Below, one piece after another: positions 34,692 to 45,578 of a DNA stretch of 64,000 nt. The position numbers and the translations under genes are program-made. Source of the stretch: Capricornis sumatraensis. Its lineage: Eukaryota > Chordata > Mammalia > Artiodactyla > Bovidae. Location: assembly GCF_032405125.1 (NCBI RefSeq), contig NC_091082.1, forward strand, positions 51,539,501 to 51,603,500, given 5' to 3'. Every line of letters begins with the position of its first letter. Position 1 is the first letter of the stretch. The notes beneath the pieces are model-generated. The model worked only from the letters and a program-made list of their open reading frames with translations. It was not told the DNA's origin and ran no database searches.

Positions 34692-34905
34692 CCCAGGTGG
34701 CACTAGAGGTAAAGAACATGCCTGCCAACGCAGAAGATGTAGGGACGCGGGTTCCATCCCTGGGTTGGGAAGATCCCCCAGAGAAGGAAATGGCTACCCA
34801 CTCCAGTATTCTTGCCTGGAGAATCCCATGGACAGAGGAGCCTAGTGGGCCATGACCCATGGGGTCACAAAGAGCTGGACCTGACTGAAGCAACTTAGCA
34901 TGCAA
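34692..34905 (+). mobile_element. Bov-tA SINE
   Basis: A sense full-length copy with head (acccaggtggcactagaggt), body (agaaggaaatggctaccc) and end (gaagcaacttagcatgca). It lies next to the minisatellite. Confidence 0.9.
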
Positions 34906-36137
34906 GGTGATCCATGCAGGTGAGCACCAGTGCAAAGGGGAAGCCAAAGCCAGCTTCAAGGACTCGGGGCGGTGGAGGGGGAGTTGGCTCCTGGGAAGGT
35001 GTCTGCTCAGGCCTGAGCAGAAAACGGGCATGGTGACATTATCTGAGATGAGGGGACTGGGGAGAGGAAGGGGTTGATGGAGGGGAAACCAGGTGTATTT
35101 ACGCCTAAAACATACAGGGGGAAATAGCAGGTGGCCAGTGGATGGGGTTACCGAGAAGGTAAAAGAAGGTGACGCATAGGAAGAACAGCAACCACAGAGC
35201 TTGGCACTGACATCAATACTCACGGCGCCTGGCACAGCGCGGAGACGCCAGGCACCCCTCCTGTTACACCCACAGGGTCTGGCACGGCGGGTCCACCACC
35301 ATCCCTGTCTACATGAGAGGAAGAAGTCAGAGGCCCAGGGCTGGGGTGAGCAGTCAGGAGCTGGTCAACCACACACGTCACACTTCCTCCTCCAGGGCTC
35401 AGAACCACCTCTGACTACCAGTGACTCAAATACATACAAGCCAGTGGTCAAATGCCACTACCCCTCACGTGGCATGGCTCACATTCTGCTGACTTGCCGA
35501 GACTTGGGCCAATCCACAGCCTTACGTATAGAAAAAGGTGACATCACCACCAGAAGAGCGGCTGCTTATCGGAGGTTTCCGTGAGTCGCCTGTAACCTGG
35601 GATCGGCTCTGTCGCCCAGCAGCTTCTGCTCATCTTTCAGGTCTCGGCTTCCGGAAGGTTCTACCAAGCTCTCAGCCTGCCCTCCTGGAGGGCCCTGTCT
35701 TTGGCTGCTTCCCCTGACTAACTTGGTGCTGCCTGTTATTCGCTCTTCCTGCCACCCTGACGCTCCATCAGGTTAGGACTGCATCTGCCTGCTCCCTGCA
35801 GCATCTCAAGCATCAGATACGGCGCAGCAGTCACTCCGCAGAACACTGTGCGGCTGGGAAGCTGAACACACACGCCACCAGGGACCCACCTCGGAGGTTC
35901 CATGTTCAGAGAAATAAAGCTGATGATGTAATGTAAATATGTAAACTGCTTTGAAAATATATAATATGACCAGGATAAACAGAATTTCAAATCAATGAAA
36001 AATACAGGAGGAAATAAGAAATTCCATAGACAGGTTTTATGGATTACGAAGGGTCGGCGGTAAAAAAAAGTCAGTTATTAGAAGACAGATCCGTGCAGAT
36101 TATCCTGCATGCAGGTTCAAGAGACAGAAAAGACTCA
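34906..36137. other. intron 3, no repeat recognised
   Basis: Anonymous intronic sequence of ordinary composition. Confidence 0.45.
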
Positions 36138-36170
36138 ACACACACACACATACACACACACACACACACA
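36138..36170. repeat. (CA)n microsatellite
   Basis: An interrupted CA run (one 'catacaca' break) of about 16 units. It is likely length-polymorphic. Confidence 0.9.
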
Positions 36171-36363
36171 GCATGATGACTCTTCAAAATTAGACAGCAT
36201 GTTTTCGGCAACTGGATCCATACAGAAACGATAAAGAAGCAAGGGGAAAGTCCACCTAAAACCCGGAATGTAGAGAAGAGGAACTGGGATAGGACTAGCG
36301 GAGGGACCCAAGGTTGGCAAGTTCACTAGTATCTGTTATATCAGTTCTGTATGTTACCTAGAT

Positions 36364-36590
36364 TGTGTGTGTGTGTCCGTGTGCCTGCTCAGTCATGTCT
36401 GACTCTGTGATTCCACGGACTGTAGCCTGCCAGGCTCCTCTGTCCATGGGAATCTCGAGGCAAGAATACTGGAGTGGGTTGCCATGCCCTCCTCCAGGGG
36501 ATCTTCCCGACCCAGGGATCGAACCCGGGTCTCTTGCATCTCCTGTGTTGGCAGGTGGGTTCTTCACCACTAGCGCCACCTGGGATTGTG
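36364..36590 (-). mobile_element. Bov-tA SINE
   Basis: A reverse full-length copy beginning after a TG run and ending at 'ccactagcgccacctggga'. Confidence 0.9.
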
Positions 36591-37039
36591 TAATCATTCT
36601 TTTTTTATCTGATCAATACTTAATTCAAACCAACACAAAGAAATGGCCCCTGGTTCAGACCTGCCTGGCCCACCTGCCCTGGCCAGGTTCGGGCCAGCTG
36701 GACGGTGAGCAGGCACCACCTGGCCTGAGTTCAGCCCTACAGGCCAGGCGTGGCAGTGGGGCCAGTGTCACAGGGCAGGAAGTGGGGCCCACAGTCGGCT
36801 CCTGGGAAGGTGTCTGGTCCTCGGGAGTGGAGCGTGAGTTTGCAGCTCTGGTCAAGGAGGCAGAACCTGGGACACACAGGACAACCAGCCCGGCTGTTGC
36901 AGCCAAAGTACCCCAGGTACCCACAGCTGGGAAACCAAGGCTCAGCTCCCAGCCCCATGGGGGTCTGGTCTCCAAAGTCCTCACAATATCACTGAGAAGA
37001 CATCAAGAAAAAGACAATAGACAATAGCAATAATGGCGG

Positions 37040-37410
37040 ATGTGTATCAGTCCATTTACCCCTCACAGTAACAACATGTACAGAGGTCCTGTTATTACCC
37101 TCATTTTAAAATGTAAAAAGGAACTTCCCTGGTGGTCCAGTGGCTAAGACTCTACACTCCAACGCATGGGGCACGGGTTTGATCCCTGGTTGGGGAACTA
37201 GATCCCGAATGCCACAATTAAGAGTTCACATGCTGCAACTAAAGATCCTGCCACAATGAAGACCTGGCACAGCCAAATAAACAAATACATATTTCAATAT
37301 ATAAAAATAAATACAATGTAAGGAAATTGAGGTTCAGAGAAGTCAAGCAACTTGCCCAAGGTCGCACAGCTGGTAAAGGGGTAAAAATGAAATTTGAACC
37401 TAGGCAGCTG
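37040..37410 (-). mobile_element. MIR SINE split by CHR
   Basis: Reverse MIR words lie on both sides of a CHR element: 'tttacccctcacagtaacaac' and 'attaccctcattttaaaatg' on the left, 'gaaattgaggttcagagaag' and 'aacttgcccaaggtcgcaca' on the right. The direct repeat 'aatgtaa(aaa)gg' at the junctions fits a target-site duplication. Confidence 0.8.
37123..37312 (+). mobile_element. CHR-type SINE nested in MIR
   Basis: Head (aacttccctggtggtccag), body (ggaactagatcccgaatgcc) and an A/T-rich tail (ccaaataaacaaatacat). Confidence 0.85.
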
Positions 37411-37417
37411 GCCCCAG

Positions 37418-37636
37418 GGGCTTCCCTGGTGGCTCAGCGATGAAGAATCCATCTGCAGTGCAGGAGATGCAGGAGACACAGGTTCTATCCCTGGATCAGG
37501 AAGAGCCCCTGTAGAAGGAAATGGCAACCCACTCCAATATTCTTGCCTGGGAAATTCCATGGACAGAGGAGCCTGGTGGGCTACGTCCACGGAGTTGCAA
37601 AGAGTCGGAAACAACTTAGCAACTAAACAGCAACAA
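37418..37636 (+). mobile_element. Bov-tA SINE
   Basis: A sense full-length copy with head (ggggcttccctggtggctc), a small 'aggagatgc' duplication in the tRNA-like part and end (aacttagcaactaaacagc). Confidence 0.9.
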
Positions 37637-38296
37637 AGCAGGTCCCAGAGCTTGCCATTCTCACCACCTCCCTGGCTCCCTGTAACTTCCCACCCAAACA
37701 GCTGCACGGCAGAACAGGCCGCCTGGCATGGGGCTGAGCAGCACGGGCTCTTGGTGGCTTTCAGAAGTGGAGGCTGGTGGCTGAAGCAGGAAACCAAGCT
37801 GGGCTTTTTGGTTGGGTGTGGGGGGTCGACGCAAGGGGTTAGGGGCTCAGCACCTGATGGGCCAGGAAAGGTGTGAGGAGGACAAGGAGGGCCGTGTCCC
37901 TTGGCTGCAATCAGGCGGGGAGTGCCTCACAGGTATGTGGGCCCACAGTGACCAAACCTTGTCATTTATACAGAGGACATGAAAAACTGGATCATTAAGT
38001 ACAGTCTCAAGTGTACAAATAATTCAGATTTTTTAAATTGCTGTGTGTCTCAAAGAACTGTATGTGGGGGGTCGACTCTGCCCCTGAGCCATGTCCTGGT
38101 TGGAGTGAGAAGCGTAAGCCAGAGGGCAGAGGCCCCGACACACAGGTCAGATGATGGATGGGGGTGACCCTGGCTAGTCTGGCAAAAGCGGGCAGTCTGT
38201 GATTCGGAAGAGCAGAGATCGAGAACAGATGGAAAGGGCTTTGGAAAGGAGATTGAGGGGCTTGAGGAGCTATTAAACGTCCTTGACCTCACCAGT
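37637..38296. other. intron 3, no repeat recognised
   Basis: Anonymous intronic sequence. Confidence 0.4.
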
Positions 38297-38512
38297 TAAG
38301 CAGAGTTACTACACAATCCAGCAGCTCCAATCCTAGGTGGACACCCGAGAGAAAAGAAAACATATGTCCACACAAAAACTTGTACACGAATGTTCACAGC
38401 GGCCTTATTTGTGACAGCCAAAAAGGAGAAAGAGCTCAAATGTCCACTAACTGATAAGAGGATAAATCAAATGTGGTGAATCCATCCACACAGCAGAATG
38501 TTATCTGGCAAT

Positions 38513-38771
38513 AAAAAGAAATGAAGCGGGTAGCACTGAAACATAGACATCACCCTGTGTAAAAAAGACAGCCAGTGGGAATTTGCTGTATAACAGAAGG
38601 AGTTCAACCTGGTGCTCTGTGATGACCTAGAGGGGTGGCATGGGGTGGCAGGGGGAGGGGACATATGTATACTTGTGACTGATTCATGTTGATCTGTGGC
38701 AGAAATGAACACAATATTATAAAGCTATTATCCTCCCATTAAAAATAATTAATAAAGAAAAGAAATGAAGC
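38513..38771 (+). mobile_element. younger ruminant L1 3' end inserted in the old L1, with 14-bp TSD
   Basis: 38,528-38,757 reads 'gggggaggggacatatgtat', 'ttgtgactgattcatgttga' and 'caatattataaagctattat', the 3' tail of ruminant L1. The direct repeat aaaagaaatgaagc lies at 38,514-38,527 and 38,758-38,771, a clean target-site duplication. Confidence 0.85.
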
Positions 38772-39096
38772 ACTGACACAGCCTTTACAGTGTGGATGGA
38801 CCTTGAGAACATTATGCTCAGTGAGAGAAGCCAGGCCCAGAAAGTCACCTACTGTACATCCTATTTACATGAAATGTCTGGAACAGACAAGTCCACAGAG
38901 ATGGGGAGTGAGTTTATGGTTTCCAGGGCTGGAAGGATGAGGGGCATAATCAGAGGGTGGCAGCTAATCAGAGTAGGGGGGAATACAGAGCTTCTTTTGA
39001 TGAAAATGTTCTGCAACTGATTGTAGTGATGGATGCACAGCTCTGTGAATATACCAAAGCCCGTTGAACTCTATACTTAAGTAAGTGCATTATATG

Positions 39097-39305
39097 ATGG
39101 GGGCTCAGCAGTAGAGAATCCACCTGCCAGCGCAAGAGACCTGGGTTTGATCCCTGAGTTGGGAAGATCCCCTGAGATGGAAATGGCTACCCACTCCAGT
39201 ATTCTTGCCTGGAGAATCCCATGGACAGAGGAGCCTGGTAAACTACTGTCCATGGAGTTGCAAGGAGTCAGACACAACACAACTCAGAGGCTAGACAACA
39301 ACAAA
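39097..39305 (+). mobile_element. Bov-tA SINE nested in the old L1
   Basis: A sense copy lacking the first few bases of the head; body 'gagatggaaatggctaccc', ending in an ACAACAACAA tail. Confidence 0.88.
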
Positions 39306-39572
39306 TTGATATGTGAATTATCTCTCAATAAAACTCTTTTTTTATTAGAGTAGGGAGGTGGAACCCTGAGAGAGGTGCTGTGAGAAGATTAAGCCATCTA
39401 CGATTTGCAAAATGAACAGAGAGGGGATAGGTGGGAATGAAATCAATGAACAGCTTTGGCTGCAACTGAAGGAAGTAACAAGGGCTACAGCAAACAGTGA
39501 AGCATTAGGACACTGAGTGGATGAGGGAAAACTGCATGATGACTGGCTGGATCCATGAAAGGCCGTGCAGGA

Positions 39573-39812
39573 TTATGGTCTGCAGTCTCTGCAACCAGGC
39601 TGCATGGGTTCAAGGACCTGCTGTGCCTTCTTTTAGCCCTGTGACCTCGGGCAAGTGATTCCACATCACATATAAAAGAGGACTGGCCGCAGTGCCTGCT
39701 CTGTGGGGCTGCTGTGAACATCAATGAGCTAACATGTACATGGGGCATGGAGCAATACCTGGCATGCAGAAAGCACTGATACACACTGGCTAGCATTTTT
39801 ATTATCACAGGG
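39573..39812 (+). mobile_element. MIR SINE
   Basis: Words in MIR order: 'accaggctgcatgggttcaa', 'cctgtgacctcgggcaagtg', 'ggactggccgcagtgcctgc', 'tgctgtgaacatcaatgagc', 'atacctggcatgcagaaagc'. Confidence 0.75.
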
Positions 39813-39888
39813 GCTGCAAGAGAAGGTCTGTCAGAGACAACTGACAACCCAGAGAACAGCCACTATTTGAAAATGAAGAAGTTAGAGG

Positions 39889-40193
39889 GCTTTCCTGGTG
39901 GCCCAGTGGTTAGGAATTCACCAGGTGACACAGGTTTGATCCCTGGTCCAGGAAGATCCCACATGCTGTGGAGCAACTAAGTCCGTGTGCCACAACTACT
40001 GAGCCTGCCCTCTGCAGCCCTCGAGTCTCAACTACAGAGCCCACACCCTGAAACTCCCGAAGCCTGCTCGCTCTTAGAGCCTGTGCTCTGCAAAGGGAAG
40101 CCACTGCAGTGAGAAGCCTACACACTGCAATGAGGAAAGGCCCCTGCTCACTGCAACTAGCAACGAAGACTCACCACGGCCAAAAAAAATTAG
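39889..40193 (+). mobile_element. CHR-1-type SINE
   Basis: The long form with head (gggctttcctggtggccca) and body (cgtgtgccacaactactgag), ending 'ggccaaaaaaaattag'. Confidence 0.88.
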
Positions 40194-40426
40194 AAAAGGC
40201 AGACAGTATTTCATGAGAACAATGCAGTGATGGTTTAAGTTCCAAATCTGCTGGGTCTGACATGGTGATATACACAGTGAAAATATTAGTATCTCAGAGG
40301 CAACTAGAGATTATATATATAAGACCAGGGCTTGGAAAGGCAATGAATGCTGGAGATAGACTAAATTCCATCAAATCAAAAATGAGACAGAAACTAAGAT
40401 CTGGCTTGAGGGAGTTCACGTTTTAG

Positions 40427-40635
40427 CTTCCCAGGTGGCTCAGTGGTAAAGAATCCGCCTGCCAATGCAGGAGACAAGGGTTCTATCCCTGAGTCAAGTG
40501 ATCCCCTGGAGAAGGAAATGGCAACCCACTCCAGTATTCTTCCCTGGGAAATCCCATGGACAGAGAGGAACCTGGCAGGTTACAATCCATGGGGTCACAA
40601 AGAGTCGGACACAACTAAGCGACTGAAACAAGATG
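40427..40635 (+). mobile_element. Bov-tA SINE
   Basis: A sense full-length copy from 'gcttcccaggtggctcagtg' to 'cacaactaagcgactgaaac', with little divergence. Confidence 0.9.
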
Positions 40636-41285
40636 GAAACAGGCAGCCAATTCAATTCTATCACCCCATCCATGGTAGACCCAACTTCAGAGAGGCTCGA
40701 ATATGTAAAAATGTGTATCTTGGAATCAATGAATTGGAGTGGATTTAGGAGCATAAAGGGGACAGTTAAAGCTTTGAGAGCAGATGAATTTTTGATGGAG
40801 AGAACACAGCAGTCTTAAAGAGTCCTGTTATCTGCTTACTAGTCATTAGCTCAGCAAATCCCTAAGTGGCCCTTTTCCTATTTTTATCCGCTCTCACTCC
40901 TGGAGAGGAGGCATTCATAGGTTTACTACCCGCTGTGTAAAAGAGAGCTTCCTTCATTCCTTAATTTCAAGCTTGGGGGTGGGAGGGGAAGTGAGCCTGT
41001 GTTCAGCACAGCCCATATATTTGGGGACTTAGATCCTTTCCTGCGGAGCTGTCTTTCCAGTTAAAATGGAGTGATCAGGCCCATGGCTGGCACCTCACTG
41101 GGGAAAGGCAGGGCGGTAAAGACCAGGTGGGGGCTGGTCCTCCTGACAGCATCAAACAAGGTGATTTTTTTCTGGTTACCACCAGTTATTGTGGACTGAC
41201 TTTTCCTGAAAGTGACACATATGACTCCTCGTATCTTTCCTAGGTTGAAAATTGAAGGGTAAAATCCCCTCGGTATGTGAACAAG
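40636..41285. other. intron 3, no repeat recognised
   Basis: Anonymous intronic sequence. Confidence 0.4.
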
Positions 41286-41565
41286 GGGGACTTCCCTGGT
41301 GGTACAGTGGATAAGAATCCACCTGCCAATGCAGGGGACATGGGTCCAATCCCTGGTCGGGGAACTAAGATCCCACATGCCGAGGAACAACTAAGCCTGA
41401 GAGCCACCACTACTAAGCTTCCGTGCCCTAGAGCCCGTGCTCCGCAACAAGAGAAGCCACCGCAACAAGAAGTCCATGCACCGCAACCAAGAGCAGCCCC
41501 TGCTCACCACTAGAGAAAGCCTGAGCACGGCAATAAAGACCCACTGCCACCAAAAAAATTGATTC
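41286..41565 (+). mobile_element. CHR-1-type SINE
   Basis: Head (gggggacttccctggtggta) and long body (agcccgtgctccgcaacaag), ending 'ccaccaaaaaaattg'. Confidence 0.9.
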
Positions 41566-41597
41566 TTAAAAATACGTGAACAAGGATAGAATAAAGC

Positions 41598-41818
41598 ATG
41601 CATGTGCGTGCCAAGTCACTTCAGCTGTGTCTGACTCTTTGTGACCCTCTGGACTATAGCCCACCAGGCTCCTCTGTCCTTGGGATTTTCCAGGCAAGAA
41701 TACTGGAGTGGGTTGCCGTGCCCCCCCTCCAAGGGATCTCCCCAACCCAGGGATCAAACCCCCTCCCTTAAATCTCCTGCATTGGCAGGTGGGTCCTTTA
41801 CCACTAGCGCCACCAACC
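41598..41818 (-). mobile_element. Bov-tA SINE
   Basis: A reverse copy from 'catgtgcgtgccaagtcac' to 'accactagcgccaccaacc'. Confidence 0.88.
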
Positions 41819-41821
41819 AGC

Positions 41822-41965
41822 TTCATGGAGGACAATTTTTCCATGGACCCGGGGTAGGGGAAGATGGTTTCAGAATGATTAAATGTATATTACATTTACT
41901 GTGCATTTTATTTCTATTATTATTACATTAGCTCCACCTCAGATCATCAGGCATTAGATCCCAGA
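41822..41965 (+). mobile_element. old interspersed repeat fragment, family not assigned
   Basis: 'gaggacaatttttccatgga' with 'atttctattattattacatt' and 'agatcatcaggcattagatc' is a word set I know from an ancient mammalian repeat, but I cannot give its name with confidence. Confidence 0.45.
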
Positions 41966-42369
41966 GGGTAGGGACCTCTGGAACAAAGCACAACCAGACT
42001 GGACAACAGGGAGAAAAGACCAACTTGGCTCCTAAATTGTTCAAACACTGAACTCATCCGAGTCACAAGCCTGCAGGTATGGGAGGCCCATCACTCTACT
42101 CCTGGGTCATGTTCGCCTTCACAGCCTCCCGGGCAGCACCCCATGCGAGGCACCCTGAGAAGAGCAGCTGCAAACCCACCAGAAGAGCAGAGCAGGCAAG
42201 ACGGGGGCCCGATGTGGACAGAGCTGTAGGAATGTCACCAGTGATGGATGCAGCTGTTGCGGATTTTCTGATAAACAGTCCAGTAAGATGTAAAAACAGC
42301 CATAAGGTCATGTTGACCCATCTGGTCTCGTCATTCCACTTCAGAAGCACACTTAAAGAAAAAACACTT

Positions 42370-42500
42370 CACAGAACGCTCATAAGTGTTCTATAATTAG
42401 ATAATGGTTGCGTGACTGTGTGAATATACTAAAAACTACTGAATAGCACACTTTAAAAAAGGGTAACTTTTACGGTATGTGAATACCTTAATTTTCTTAA
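42370..42500 (+). mobile_element. old L1 3'-end fragment
   Basis: 'gataatggttgcgtgactgt', 'gaatatactaaaaactactg' and 'acttttacggtatgtgaata' match the same L1M-type 3' tail seen at 38,297-39,352. Confidence 0.7.
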
Positions 42501-45340
42501 AAGCTCACAAAGTACTATTTAAAACAGCAAAGAGTGGAAACAACTGAGATGCCTAATAATAGAACAATTCATATTCTGTGATATAAACAGGACTGAACAG
42601 AAACACACAGAGACTGAAAGGGATACATTATGCAGGCTGTCAATACATGGAAATTTAGGTACATGTGTAAGTGTGTGAGAGAGAAAATATTAGGTGAAGA
42701 ATGGACATAAGAGAGAATTGGAGATCACTTACCGTCTTTATATAACCCAACATAAGTCACCTACAAGTCACCCGGTGCCCAGAGAGACGGACACGCTGCT
42801 GCTTCCCCTCCCAGCCCACTTGGAAGGAGAACAGCAGTCTCCATTTGTAGAGCGTTTCCATGCGCATTATCTGACCTAATCCTTAAAACAGTCCCAAGGG
42901 AGAGGCAACAGAGGTGGCCATCACTATGCAGAGGCTGCCCAACATGCAGCCTTCAGATCTTAGGCCAGAACCCCCTCCCGGCTGCCTCCCCTCAGTGGGA
43001 GATTTGGACTTTCCCAGCAAAGCAAAAACAAAACGAAAAGCTGGCTGCCATCTCTACCAATAGGTTCTGGGACTGCTAGGAATAAAAACGGGGAGAGGGC
43101 CGAGGACAGAGCGGGCCCACGGGCTGGAGGCCCAGCAGCGGCTCTGGGCTCACCTTGTGGACACCGGGTGGGGCGCCGGCCCTGCTGAACAAGCTACCAG
43201 CACCCCCTTTCACCGTCCCCCCAGGCACCAGGCCAGGAGACAGGACAGCTGCCGTGTACCTGGAGATGCTGGCTGCCTCAGCGAGGCATATGGTACGGTC
43301 ACTCCAACCCTCAGGGTGACCAATGTCAGAACAGGGAGCCCCCAAAGCAGGGACAGCCACACAGTCCTTAGGAAAGCTCCCTCCTTCCTCTTGCCAAAAA
43401 AAAGGAGAGCCTTCCAGCCAGAGGGGAACCGGGGTGGGAGCGAGACACCTGGTGCACCTCCCGACAGGAAGGCCAACTGCTGAGGGCTTGGACAGACTGA
43501 AGCTGAGGGCATAGTGGTTAAGAGCCTGGGTTCTGGGGTGCCACAGACCTGGGACCCCCTCCCTGCACTTCTAGGTGGGGGGACGGCAGCCCGGCCTGAC
43601 CGCTGAACCTCAGTCCATGAGGACAAAACCCCTTCCAGCAGAGCCCATCCCCATGGCCGTGATGAGGGCGGGTGGGAGTCACCTCCACACACGGGCTAGT
43701 GGCCCAGACAAGGTCACTCCCTGGATGGCCCAGAGGGCTGCCTTGGGAGACCCCCCAAGGGAGTGGTTGGCCAGGGCTTCTGTGACTCTCAGGATGGGAC
43801 TTCCAAGAGGGGTGGCCCAGACAAGGGTGAGAGGGAGCTGGGGCTGCAGGAGGACCGCTCCCCTCCCCCCACCTCCTTTATTGCCCGCTCCTGTCTCTGC
43901 AGCAGCCTCGACTGCAGAGAACTCCTCTGGGCCAGAGGCTGCGGCAGGAGAGGAGAAAAAACCTCTCACAGCAGGGAGGGAGGCATGGAAAGAGGGAGCC
44001 AGCGGATGGGTTGGGGTGGGGTGGGGGGTGGAGGAGGCATCCAAACCCCCGTGCTGCTCAGAAGCCCCCACTCAGGGTCTGTCTGGGACCAGGCCTGGCC
44101 CGTAGCCCCCTCCCTTCCAGCACTTAGGCCACAGTCTAGGAGCAGGGTCCCTCTGGGACAAGGCCTGGCCCGTAGCCCCCTCCCTTCCAGCACAGTCAGG
44201 AGCAGGGTCCCTCCAGGGCTTCCTGGCACAGGAGAGAGTGAGGGGGGCAGGGGAGGGGAGAAGGCCCCCACACTCTGGCCTTCTGCTTAATGGTCAGACC
44301 CCGGGGCTGGGACTCCTGCCTGGATGCTTGCTGGCCGCACTCAGCCTCACTGCAGCACCTCGCCGGCTGAGCTCACAGGACAGCAAGACGCTGTGACCTC
44401 CGGCAGCGCGGGCAGTCTTTCCCCCTGCGGCTTCCCACCCCCAACCCCAGGGGGAGGCACAGCCATGGCCATGGTCTGCTGGGCACAGGGTTACTGGCCA
44501 TGGGGGGTGACTGCAGGGTCCCCAGCTCCTGTCCTCTGTCTCCAGCCTGAGCTTGAGTCCAGCAGGGCCCTGAAGCAGATTGGGAGGGGAGAGAGAGGAT
44601 CAGTGTTGGGGACGCACAAGGCCCCTCCCTGGGGATGCAGACACCGCTCGTCCTCCTGGGTCCCCTAGGCCCAGGAGAGAGAAAGACAGAAGGAGAGGGA
44701 AGGAGAAGGAGAAACATAGAGGCAAAGGGAAGAGAACCCCCAGTTCTGGCTGTTCCTGAGAACCCAGGTCCACAGCTCCTGGCTGAAGGGATGAGCACAG
44801 AGGCGGGAAGTCATCCCACCCTACACCATCAGGCCTGTGTACACACCTGGCCAGGGAGATGCGGCACCCAGGACAGCTGCTGTGCAAGTGCCACCTCTGA
44901 CAAGGAGAGCGGTCTGAACCAGCCCCGCCCTGGCTGTGAGCCCCGCACATCTGGTGGGTCCCCGAGGCCTGCCCTGCTCTGGGCCCAGTGAAGCAGCATA
45001 TACTCTGGAGCTGGCAAAAATAAGACCCACTCTTGGAACCCACACCCTGAAGGCAACCGGGCCGGTGCTTTGGTCCCACACAGCAGCCCTGAAGGCAGAG
45101 CCACGGGCCGCCCTAGCTCTAAACCTCAGCCGTCATACTAGCAGTCAAACCCAAGATTCTCCCTGCCATGGGTTTGCCACGGCTAACAGATCTGCTCAGG
45201 CCTCGGTCTACCTTTCTGTCTTCCTTTCTGCTTTCCTTTCTCTGACATTCAAAGGTACCTTTGCAAGGAAGAGTCTTTGCCCAGCTCCTGGTTTCATATA
45301 GATTCTACAAATGACATCAAACATCAAGGATGGTTAAAAC
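42501..45340. other. intron 3, mostly unassigned, GC-rich
   Basis: No exon supported. A MIR-like head lies at about 43,505-43,585 (gcatagtggttaagagcctg) and a local tandem duplication at 44,083-44,211. 43,100-45,100 is distinctly GC-rich, with open frames up to 176 codons that I regard as compositional. Confidence 0.4.
44083..44211. repeat. ~70-bp tandem duplication
   Basis: The block beginning 'ctgggaccaggcctggcccg' recurs 70 nt later as 'ctgggacaaggcctggcccg', followed by the same 'tagccccctcccttccagca'. The second copy lacks about 11 nt (ttaggccacag). The near identity suggests a recent event. Confidence 0.9.
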
Positions 45341-45578
45341 ACTTTGGCCACCTGATGCAAAGAGATGACTCATAGGAAAAGACCCTAATGCTGGGAAAGA
45401 TTAAAGGCAGGAGGAGAAGGGGATGACAGAGGATGAGATGGTTGGATGGCATCACCAACTCAATGGACATGAGTTTGAACTAACTCCGGCCGATAGTGAA
45501 GGACAGAGAAGCCTGGTGTCCTGCAGTCCACGGGGTCAAAGAGTCGGACAATACTTAGTGACTGAACAACCACCACCA
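45341..45578 (+). mobile_element. BovB LINE 3' fragment
   Basis: Sense orientation, from 'tttggccacctgatgcaaag' to the 3' 'tgactgaacaaccaccacc'. 5'-truncated and dead. Confidence 0.87.

Larger units (their letters stand above)
38297..39352 (+). mobile_element. old L1 (L1M/L1ME-like) 3' end, interrupted twice
   Basis: The 3' end of an old L1: 'aacttgtacacgaatgttca', 'caaatgtccactaactgata', 'ggaccttgagaacattatgc', 'agccaggcccagaaagtcac', 'ctctgtgaatataccaaag'. It finishes at 39,306-39,345 (gatatgtgaattatctctca). A younger L1 tail (38,528-38,757) and a Bov-tA (39,097-39,305) interrupt it. Confidence 0.82.

Noticed and set aside
33266..34757. Pro/Ser-rich minus-strand open frames of 393 and 372 codons
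   Set aside because: They run through the minisatellite; the repetitive peptide reflects the repeat unit, without start context or splice links.
43575..44290. Open frames of about 175 codons in intron 3
   Set aside because: Compositional: several overlapping frames are open, a tandem duplication lies within, and no protein family is recognised.
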